Positions 56,292-64,000 of a DNA stretch of 64,000 bases are shown one piece after another. Location: contig RSEE01000042.1 in the NCBI GenBank assembly GCA_003971905.1, positions 485,421 through 549,420 of the forward strand, in the 5' to 3' direction. Every line of letters starts with the position of its first letter. Within the stretch, counting starts at the first letter, position 1. Below the pieces are notes generated by a model that was given only the letters and a program-made list of their open reading frames with translations, had not been told where the DNA came from and searched no databases. A program made the translations under genes and the position numbers. This stretch comes from Moniliella sp. 'wahieum'. Taxonomy: Eukaryota; Basidiomycota; Moniliellomycetes; Moniliellales; Moniliellaceae.

Positions 56292-58525
56292 ATGTCGCGC
56301 GCAAGCCCACAGGCAAGTCGGACGAGGCGTTGCGCCAGGGCTCGCTGCCGGCATCATCATCCCCAGCACGTCTACTGGCGCCGCGCGCTCGGCCACCCAT
56401 GCTGCCCATCCCCATGGCCTCCCCGGCCCCGTTAAAGCGCCGTTCAAGAACGGCAAGGCCGGCCTCCTGCCTTCACCATCTGCCCCGGCCAAGGGCAAGC
56501 GGCGTTCCTGCGCTTCCCGCATCGGTCACGGCCGCCGCCGCAAAGGGAGTAGGTGGCGCTGGCGGCCGCGTCGTCTCTCCCTCTTCCCGCCAGTGTGCTT
56601 CCTCGCACGGCGGCGGCGCCATCGGGCGCGTTGAAGGGCACACCTTCCCGCTCGGTGCGGTATTCCTTGCCTGTGCGCAAGACGGAGAAACCGGTACGAT
56701 CTACCAAGGTCACGGGAAGCATGTTCTCCTTCCTTCAGAGAGCCAACTGGCCCCTCTCCCCCCCAGCGGCGACGAGGATGAGACGATGATGACGATGACG
56801 AGACGATGATGATGATGATGCTGTCCCAGCGACGCTTCACCGGGGCGCAAGAGATTGTGGCCCCTGTCCGCGCCCCGCGTGTCCCCCAAGCCGTCCTAGG
56901 CGAGCTAATGCACCAACTGCGTTGCCCAAAGCGGGACCAGCCAAGCCGGCACCTGCTGCGCCAGCGATCCAACGTCCCGTCGTTCCTGCTACTTCCGGCT
57001 CTGGCCGACGCTTCCCGCACACCCGCGCACCACCCATTTCCTCGGGCAACTGGACCCGCTTATCATACCTTTGAGCGCATGCCGCTCACTTACGCAGCAA
57101 GACTTCCTTCCCCGTTTGACGTCCTAGCAGTGGGCACGTCGATTCACATTCCCACTCTGGTTGGCTTTTTGCGGAGAGAACTGCTGTGAAACCGCGCCTG
57201 TACGAGGAGAGTGTGTATGCGCAGTACCACAAGCCTCTTCTGCCGGGATTTGGCAAGGCAACATCCGATCTGCCCCCGAGCCCAAATCTGCTACCTCGCC
57301 TCAGGGCGGCTCCCACTTTGAGCGCGAGATTTTGAGCGCGAAGAATCGGGATACGTGGGCGGCTACTTTGTCCCGGAGGACGCGGATGCTGAAGACATTG
57401 ACCAGCAGGGTTACATTCGGATGGCAACCCCCACCCTCGTTCCAATTCGACGTTCGTGGCTACACCTCGACCGACGGACGAATCGGATTTGGACAAGGTG
57501 CGCAGGAGCAGCACAGACGAGGCAAGGCTCTCGACCATTTGGAGAGCGATGATGGTGCTACGATCACTGGCATTTCCCCCCGGCTCCCTCGGCACCCATC
57601 ATGACCAACAGCGATCGAAGCGACTCGGAGCGGCTCGTAGAGAAGCCAAGAAGCGCCGCCCCAGCACGCGCGTCAACCTGGCCTCCCACAACCCGGATAC
57701 GTCGATGAACTTTGGCCAACAAGGGCAACGTTGGAGGCGTTGCAGTTGGCTGAGCTGGTGATTATGCCCTATGGCGTGCTGGTGCTGTTCAACTCTTTAC
57801 TGCCCCGAGGAGCGGCAGCTGTTGGAGGACGTGCTGGCATCAGGTGCGGTACGCGGCACATTTACACCTTCCCAGTACGAGTCGGAAGCGTTCCACTTTT
57901 GCTACGATCCCTCGCTGCCAGCGCCGCGCATCTTTAATGACTTTTTTCACCTTTCGCGGCCAGAACCATTTGCTCAAGCTTTCTCTTGCTCATGCCATCG
58001 CGCATCGACCCTGCCAGCACGTTTGAGGATAACATGCAGGTCACCTTGGAAAAGTCGGCGCACATTCCGCGGCAACTGGCTTCCAGCGGCTCGCTCCACC
58101 TCAAGCGGATCGATGCAGTGCGGCTCACAGGGCGCCTGTTCAGCTGCGGGTCGACGTGAACCTGACGTCGAATGTGCTGGACAGCCGGAATCTTTTGGTC
58201 CGAGGCGTCGCTGCAAGCGCTCTACACGGCCATTCGGGATTACCTCGAGATTGACCAACGCGTGGCAATCTCAACGAGCGCTTAAAGGTGGTCAACGATC
58301 TGCTCGACATTATCCACGAACATTGGCAACAATGCCATGGCCAACATTACCTGGATCATCATCATCCTCTGCTTTACCGCGTGCATCGTCGAGATTGGCG
58401 AGCTGGCTGCTCGCCTGGCCGTCGCGGCTCGCCGCAGTGGCGGGGCGGACAAGCTGCTGCTGCAGCTGCCGCTGGTGGGGGCAGCGACGGCGTCGCTCTT
58501 CTCCTCGGCCGGACCGCTGTCCTGA
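56292..58525 (+). CDS. RMD1: RMD1/Sif2-family (DUF155) membrane protein
   Basis: The DUF155 family includes yeast Rmd1, linked to sporulation and membrane sites, and mitochondrial RMND1. After a Pro/Ser/Arg-rich N-terminus (start ATG 56292 or nearby) comes the family lead VRKTEKPVRSTKVTGKHVLL (about 56,665-56,725). Next is RLYEESVYAQYHKPLLPGFG (about 57,190-57,250), then an acidic linker (VPEDADAEDIDQQGY), IMPYGVLVLFN, EERQLLEDVLASGAV, ESEAFHFCYDPSLPAPRIFN and DFF. The helical part follows: HIPRQLASSGSLHLKRIDAV, TSNVLDS and LYTAIRDYLEIDQRV, LNERLKVVNDLLDIIHEHW. It ends with the single C-terminal membrane span ITWIIIILCFTACIVEIGEL and a short tail, stop at 58523-58525. Many frame breaks occur (for example near 56,700, 57,180, 57,420, 57,790, 57,960, 58,140, 58,260 and 58,340). 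Confidence 0.88.
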
Positions 58526-58971
58526 GGTGTGGGGTGTGGGCCGAGCGTTTTCCTGCGTTGGGTGGTGCTGGCGGGCCCAGTGGCACGTGATGGCCTGGTA
58601 CCCATATGTGTGTGTGCGTCATAGCGTCTGCCGGCTGTGCTGGCGGGTGCTATAGTAGCAGCAGGCAGCGGCGCTCAGCGGCGCCGGAAAAGTGGGCGCA
58701 CGACACGGATGACGTCACTCTCCGGGGCAGTTTCTTAGTCAGGATGCGCAACATGCGACGCAGGAGGCACTGCCCGGCAAAGAGCGGCTCGGGCCGGAGC
58801 AGGCGCAGGGGCAGTGTTGCCGCATGTCAGCCGTGTTAGAAATTGCGCGTCGCCCACTGATTGATGCTTGAGGCGCTGAGGCCTCCTCAAGCCGCAAGCC
58901 CCCGGCGCGCTTCCAGCCCGCTTGCTTCTTTTGCTCCCTTTCCCCGCCACCCCCCCCCCCCCCCCCCCGCC
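58526..58971. other. intergenic, leader of the SDR gene
   Basis: GC-rich spacer; no coding is supported. Ends in the poly-C run described separately. Confidence 0.45.
58950..58968. repeat. 19-base poly-C run just before the SDR start
   Basis: An uninterrupted run of 19 C, then GCC and the ATG at 58972-58974. It is the longest homopolymer in the window. Its exact length is likely unreliable in sequence data. Confidence 0.9.
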
Positions 58972-60386
58972 ATGACCACCTTCACCCGCATTGTCGCCAC
59001 CGGCGGCCACAGCGGCCTCGCTTGGCAGCGCTGCGCGCCTACGTGCACCAGCTCAAGGACAAGCCCGAGGCCGAGGTGGTGGCACATCATTCTCTATGCA
59101 CGCGCTGGCCATGCCCACTCGGTGCCCACGAACTGGAGCACAGCCTCCAAGCTGCGCAAGGGAAAGCCCATCGCGGCCGAGCGCCCCCCTCGCTCGTCGA
59201 AGTGCGCGAGGCCGACCTGGAAAGCATGGAACAGATCGACACCTCGATGCAGCAGCTGGTCGACCAGCTTACGCTCGAGGCCCAGGATCCGTCCCAAGCC
59301 CAGTGGGGCAAAGACAAGATCTCTTTTCCTGGCCATGGACAGATTGACATTCTGCTCCTCAACGCTGCCACGGCCAACCCGGTGCGCCGGTTCGTGCCGG
59401 ACGACCGCCCGGAGTATGCCGGTGTGGTGTATGAAGCTACCCGCTGGTCAACCACATGCGCCCTGGAGATGCTCAAGATGCTCTCCCCATCCTCTTGCGC
59501 CAGGCGCGAGTGACCGGCGGCGGGCGTGTACGGGCCCCAGATTCGCATTGTCTTTACCGGCTCGGCTTTGCACCGTGACCTTCCTGATCCAGTGGGCGAC
59601 GTGTGACAAGCACTTTGGTACCGATGATGCCACTGCGGACGCGTTGGACTCGACTCGGTTTGGCTCCTTGAACGAACACTAGGCGCGTCCAAGTTCCTTC
59701 AGTTGGTGGGCGTGCTGGAGCTGGTGACCAACTGCGCGCACACAAGTCGCAGGCGCTGCGCAAGGGCGAGCCAGACAGTCGCCCGATTGAGTGATTTACG
59801 TACAACCAGGTATGTCGCTCTTACTGCTTTGGATCTTTGGGGGTTAGTTGTGTGGGTTTACGGTACTGACCAGATTCGATCTAGGGTTTGTGCCTACCAC
59901 CGGCCTCTTCCGTCACGCGGGCCTGTGGGGCAGTCTGTTCATGCGTTGGATCCTGCCCTGGATCATCTCGTCCGACAAGTTGACGACCGAGACGCAGGCG
60001 GGGGGATATCCTGGCCAAGTGCATGACTCAGCCCCTGGGACTGTTCCCGGCTTCGCACCAGATCCCGCCACCCGTGTCCGCCACGCCGGTCCACGGGCAC
60101 AACGCCCCGCCCGTCGAGCCACCGAAAGATGCGCTGGCCGGATGACACGCTTCCGGCATTGTCGACACGCCAATGGCGTTACCTTGGCCTGCATCATCGA
60201 GAACACTATGCCGGCCGCGTTGGGCCCCGACTCGCTTCCCCCGATCCAAGGGCCAATCGGTCGCCTCTCCAGATCAAATGGTGGATTCCGGCTCCCCCGC
60301 GTAAAGAAGCCCCCAAGGCTACCGAGCAGGCTTCCACCGAGCCCCGCCCGCCCCGCCTTCCGCCGAAGGGTCATTCGCATGCCTAG
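58972..60386 (+). CDS. short-chain dehydrogenase/reductase (frames broken)
   Basis: An NAD(P)-dependent oxidoreductase of the SDR family; substrate unknown (steroid, retinol or fatty-acid type all possible). ATG 58972 gives MTTFTRIVATGGHSGLA, the TGGHSGLG cofactor motif with a frame break inside it. Then come RAYVHQLKDKPEAEVV, a helical part VEVREADLESMEQIDTSMQQ, and GQIDILLLNAATANPVRRFV, the equivalent of the NNAG motif. RIVFTGSALHRDLPD is the strand before the active site. The catalytic YxxxK reads as TA-GGC-GCG-TCC-AAG at 59680-59693: GASK is intact but one base of the Tyr codon is missing. Then FLQLVGVLELV and, in a later frame, GFVPTTGLFRHAG (about 59,885-59,925) and LPWIISSDKLTTETQAGG fit the C-terminal substrate loop. 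A possible intron at about 59,805-59,884 precedes GFVPTTG. The C-terminus after 60,020 is uncertain. Confidence 0.8.
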
Positions 60387-62264
60387 TTCCGCGCCAAGCG
60401 CAAGAGGAAGAGGCAGACAGCCACCGTCGACACACTCGATTATACAGACTGTCAACTGCTACCATCAGCTAGATCGCACCTATGTATATGCATCCTGCAT
60501 TAGTCCTTTCAGATCGGCTGCCCTCACAATGTTAGGGGAGATATAGATTTCTACGGAGGCCCTTTCTCCACAGAAGTAGGCGGGGGTGGGGTTGGACCCG
60601 TTCATAGCACGAGTGGAAGGTTTCTGCCTTAGTACTATTATTGGGGGTAGTGGACCAATTCGAACAAAGCACTGCTGCCATACGTTTCGAGCGAGACGCC
60701 GGGTGTTACTATAGCTAATTGAATTTCTGGTTACAGGTTGCCGCGGATCTTGCCGCAAGATTATTTGTCGTGTTCGCCAGACTATCACCAGTGTTGCCAC
60801 AATCTCGTGACAAGGGAAGCTAGCGGCAAGATCGTCGCAAGGTCGAGACAATCTGCCCGACAGCTTGCCCCCAGCTATCCACCAGGTACCCCCATCTATA
60901 ACCAGGTATCCCCCGGACGGGTCGCAATCTTGCTGACAGGCTGGTGGCTGGGGTGGCGGATTTGCCACATGCTGTCAGATCATGCAGTGGATTACTTTTC
61001 AAAGCATGCATTTTTGCCAGGTTGACAGGAGAGGAGTACAGGCGCGCCAAGGCACGGCAGGTTGTTTATGAGCCTCAGGCCGGCGGCAGCCAAAGACTTC
61101 GCCTTCATCGCTTAATTACGAAGGAACACATCAGGGGACCACCGAGATGAAAAGGGACCGAAGGGCAAAAATCAGATCCAAGGACCAGGTTGCACGGGGG
61201 GGTGAAGCGTCATCGCGTTGAGGAAGAGAGAATGAGCCAGGAGACCATACAGTGGACGATCTGTGCGCAAGTCTGCACATCTTCCGTGTTCGTTGTTGGC
61301 AGCACTTGAGCGCCATCTCCAGTCATCCTGCTCAAAGGTGTTATCAGTGCATGGGTGGCCAAGGACAAAACGCAGAGGTACTAACCGTCGAGCCCCAGCG
61401 GGGGCAACCGTCGCCGTCGACCATCCGCTCGAAAAGCGCTCTGTCGCGTTGATGTTCAACTCGCTGTTGGGAGGCATGACCGATACCTTGATGCAAGGAT
61501 ACCAGCAAGACCATGCCACCAGGCGTGGTCGACTCGGTTCCGTTAGCTGCGCACAGACGAGTCAGTACGACAGGCATCCGCCCGGAGGGCGTGGACGTAC
61601 CGAGGCCAGGCGCTTGCACAGCAAGCGTGTCGGCGGGGGGCAGATAATGGTAGCGCAATGAGCCGGGCACATGGCCCAGCTCCGGTAGCACAGTGTGGCC
61701 AGCGAGAGAGGGGCGGTGGCGGTGGTGGTAGTCGAGAGGCAAGCGCATCGGCGCAGCTGCGTGCGGTTATAGGCGCAACCAACGGTGGTCCACCCGCATG
61801 GCGCCAGTGTTTTGCCCCCCCATGCCACCGCTAGCTCTAGGCGCCCCCCTGCAGCCTGGGCGTTTAATATATAGATTCTTTTAAGTTGTGCACTTGAGAT
61901 AGTCGTGAGCAGCTATATATACAGCACGATACTCCAGTCCAACTATATCGTTGCGAGAGAAAACCAACACATTCGCACAAGTCGCGGGCAAGACCGAAGG
62001 GAAATTGTCTCTTTACTCGCTCAACAAAACTAAGGCAATCGAGAAGGTGCACCAGCCTCGTGTGCATCGGAGCATCCAGTTTGTATCAGGAGACGATATG
62101 TACATTGTGTTCTTCGGTCGACCGCATTTTCCAGCTCATATATGTCCTCGAACCCTTCCATCCGCTCCAAGATGTCACAGTATCCCAAGCCCTCTGTGGT
62201 CGCCCAGGGCCATTGTCACGGGCGACGTCTGAACCACCTTGCACAGCCGCCTTCACTTCCTTTT
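60387..62264. other. subtelomeric segment, no recognised gene
   Basis: Lower-GC sequence. A minus-strand frame around 61,519-61,172 (115 residues) and a plus-strand frame at 60,738-61,025 are the longest and have no recognised motifs. A plus-strand frame at 61,951-62,150 (VSGDDMYIVFFG) followed by one at about 62,110-62,220 (YVLEPFHPLQDVTVSQ) looks mildly coding and may be an upstream exon of the orphan gene described next. Confidence 0.4.
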
Positions 62265-62475
62265 AGACCCTAGAGTTGCCGCGTGCAGGCCAGCAGGCCA
62301 CGTGTACATTCCTGTCCCACTGCTTGCTCTGTCCTCTTCGCCACCACCTCTCCTTCCCCCTTCCCCTCTTCTCGCTCACCTCGTTACTTGATTACTACTC
62401 GCTGATCGTCTGTGGTTTAGAGACTATAGGTGTCTCCAGGTCAGCCTTCACGCGTCGCTACAATGGGATCTGATC
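62265..62475 (+). repeat. dispersed repeat, copy 2 (subtelomeric)
   Basis: Aligns with the reverse complement of 29325-29530 over about 200 bases. Shared blocks include CAGGCCAGCAGG, CGCCACCACCTCTCCTTCCC, CTCGCTGAT and TTAGAGACTATAGGTG. Divergence is spread along the length with small gaps. Its position 1.5 kb from the telomere suggests a subtelomeric or mobile origin. Confidence 0.75.
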
Positions 62476-62484
62476 GGCACAAGT

Positions 62485-63395
62485 GTGACTGAGCCGATGG
62501 TCAATAAGCATCCAGGCGATCAGGCTATTCACATGTATCTTGGCGAACCTGTTCACCTGCTCGGTATTACCGCGCCTATCTTTTCCGTCTTGTGGCAACA
62601 CGACGCCGACAGTGACTTGTGGTACAACATCGGGGCCAACTCGGCCCAGGACGAGACAACCAAACTGCTGAAGTTCCCATGCAAAACGACACGTACCGTC
62701 TTTCTTGCCTAGGTGAACATGACCAAAAGCTGCACCTCAACGACGGCCATCAGTAAATTGCCTTGCACTCCATCGCGCAGCGGAAACTCTTGGCTTCCTG
62801 ACTTCCATCCTGGCACGACATAGGCACGTATTGGGACGGGGAGGAAATGAAGAAGGGCATCAGCACCCTCAGTGCCATGGCCCGTGACCGAAAGAACTGG
62901 CCCGTCTCCAGCTGGAGGGATGGGCCAATGGTTTTGCAGTCAATGTGTGTCCAATTGGCCAAGCTCTCTTAACAGCCTCTGCTTCTGGGCAACATACACA
63001 TACCACGGACCGAGTCTAGGTATGAGCAAAGACCATTTTCTTGTTTACATCCGAAACAGCAAAGTCTGTCCTCCCGTTTGTGAGCAGCTGGTCAAACAGG
63101 AGTGAGTATCATTCCCTAGGCCCAGTTGCTTGTGAAGCCGCTGTGATTTCTGGAGGGAAAGGCAGCATGCTATGCTTTTCGAACATACAGGCAGTATCAC
63201 GAGGAGCTCATCACTGCCTGGGATTCGACTCCCGAGGCATGGATCCTTGTACAGACCGTTGTGTTGCCGATAATTAAGGGCGACAAAGTAGCCGCCAACG
63301 AGATGGCTTCAGTTATGAGCATGACTGCTCACGTTGCTGTCGTTTTTGCGACTGCGGACGGCAATGGGGTACAAATACTTTGGCGGAGAACGTGA
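62485..63395 (+). CDS. orphan subtelomeric gene, multi-exon, partial model
   Basis: I do not recognise the product. Three coding-looking blocks lie in order: 62,500-62,711 (VNKHPGDQAIHMYLGEPVHL, then LWQHDADSDLWYNIG); 62,815-62,946 (GTYWDGEEMKKGISTLSAMA, then RDRKNWPVSSWRDGPMVLQS); and 63,022-63,395. The last is well supported. MSKDHFLVYIRNSKVCPPVC EQLVKQE is followed by an intron at 63102-63190 (GTGAGT donor, ACATACAG end) whose removal restores the frame into QYHEELITAWDSTPEAWILV and LPIIKGDKVAANEMASVMSM, with a TGA at 63393-63395. An intron with GTGTCC or GTGTGT donor near 62,947 and TCTAG end at 63,019 would join block two to three. The composition (Trp, Asp and Met spaced normally) is protein-like. 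No signal peptide or membrane segment is seen. The junction of blocks one and two is not solved. Confidence 0.5.
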
Positions 63396-63589
63396 CTGAC
63401 TGTTTGGTACGTATACGAGGCTGTAATAGTATTGTGTTGAGTGTACATCAATGCGACTAACTGGCGAACACATTAAGACGGAAGGGAATCTGCGTTCAAG
63501 CGTCGAAGCTATAGGCACGAAGTCGATCACTAGCTCGATATAGTCGTCCAGAACGAAGGTCGGGTCGACGACCGAGCAAGACAGACGGG

Positions 63590-63930
63590 GTGAACGACAA
63601 GTCTTTGAAGGACGCCTCCTTTCTCTTGTCTATGTACCGCAAGAGTCTGGAGGACTCGGCAGGGACAGTAATAGCAAGAAACGTAAGAGGCCACTCCCCG
63701 ATTTCGTCTCCGGTCCGGGAGCTGCTGGATGAGTTCAAGAAAGACGGGATGGGACGCCGGCGGTGCAGCGCTACGTGCTTAACCACTTTGTCAACTCTGC
63801 CTCTCCCCACATCGCGACATCCTGTGCGACTTGCTGACTTTGCCTTTGCCTAGGACTGGGCGCGGTTGAGGGCGATAATCATGCCCCATCGACGGACGAC
63901 ATTGTGCGGGCAGTATAGTCATACTGCCAA
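63590..63930 (+). CDS. telomere-proximal orphan coding fragment
   Basis: ATG 63590 opens MNDKSLKDASFLLSMYRKSL, then EDSAGTVIARNVRGHSPISS and PVRELLDEFKKDGMG, a clearly protein-like charged helical sequence. A frame change at about 63,755 continues as PAVQRYVLNHFVNSASPHIA. A CTTGCTGAC branch-like site and CCTAG at 63,830-63,853 look like an intron end, so at least one more exon may follow towards 63,920. The family is unknown. The real start may lie upstream, or the fragment may be the 3' part of the gene before it. It lies under 400 bases from the telomere repeat, so it may be a truncated copy of a longer subtelomeric gene. Confidence 0.4.
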
Positions 63931-63984
63931 GACGCGATCCACGCCTTCAGAATGTCCTCAAGCTCTTGCAAAGCCCGTCCGTTG

Positions 63985-64000
63985 TTAGGGTTAGGGTTAG
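63985..64000 (+). repeat. telomeric TTAGGG repeat
   Basis: Two full TTAGGG units plus TTAG at the very end of the window, G-strand running 5' to 3' outwards, as expected for a right chromosome end. Only 16 bases are visible, so an interstitial tract or clipped telomere cannot be excluded from this window alone. Confidence 0.85.

Noticed and set aside
63215-63240. GGGATTCGACTCCC, considered as a tRNA T-arm (B box)
   Set aside because: The stem pairing does not have the required G53-C61 geometry and no acceptor or anticodon arms flank it; it lies inside the orphan gene's second exon.
1-64000. CRISPR arrays, prokaryotic operons, rRNA genes
   Set aside because: No direct-repeat/spacer pattern, no operon-like spacing with ribosome-binding sites, and spliceosomal introns throughout; the sequence is eukaryotic.

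Overview
This window is fungal nuclear DNA that runs to a chromosome end: the last 16 bases are two and two-thirds copies of TTAGGG in the orientation of a right telomere. It is GC-rich, with introns of about 50-160 bp, donors of GTACGT, GTGCGT or GTAAGT type and branch sites of CTAAC or CTGAC type. Fungal-type genes (RMT2, ATP-dependent PCK1, RMD1) are present. A high-GC basidiomycete fits best, but the phylum is an inference and I cannot name a genus.

Layout, left to right: MRE11 (0.4-3.5 kb, +); a gene-free stretch; a Ser/Pro-rich orphan; V-ATPase proteolipid c (6.9 kb, +); a secreted GMC oxidoreductase with a GPI-like tail (8.2-10.5 kb, -); a truncated Ty1/copia relic (12.4-13.7 kb, -); an ER J-protein with a DUF1977 end; RMT2; a peroxisomal PMP47-type carrier; a large DH-BAR RhoGEF (19.7-26.4 kb, +); a FAM192A/NIP30 protein (-); mitochondrial 3-hydroxyacyl-CoA dehydrogenase (-); a GRAM-domain membrane protein (-); a small single-membrane-span protein (+); a gene-poor 4 kb stretch; NOP16 (-); a secreted RlpA/expansin-like protein (-); KU70 (-); a histone-fold protein of DPB3/CHRAC type (+); a HIT hydrolase (-); cyclin H (CCL1, +); an arrestin-like protein (-); PCK1 (-); YJU2 (-); RMD1 (+); an SDR (+); then about 3.6 kb of subtelomere with a dispersed repeat and orphan spliced coding.

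The genes do not form one pathway. Most are housekeeping: DNA ends (MRE11, KU70), transcription and CDK activation (CCL1, histone-fold), splicing (YJU2), ribosome assembly (NOP16), gluconeogenesis (PCK1), beta-oxidation and peroxisomes (HADH, PMP47). MRE11 and KU70, the two classical end-binding factors, lie on the same subtelomeric arm about 40 kb apart.

A second property matters for any reader: almost every conserved gene is split by one or more single-base frame changes with no intron at the break, including genes that should be essential. The simplest reading is residual indel error in the assembly, so gene boundaries below are spans inferred by following family similarity across frames. 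I saw no tRNA, rRNA, CRISPR or prokaryotic feature, and no convincing new multi-gene system. The best candidates for undescribed biology are the subtelomeric orphan gene and the dispersed repeat next to it.
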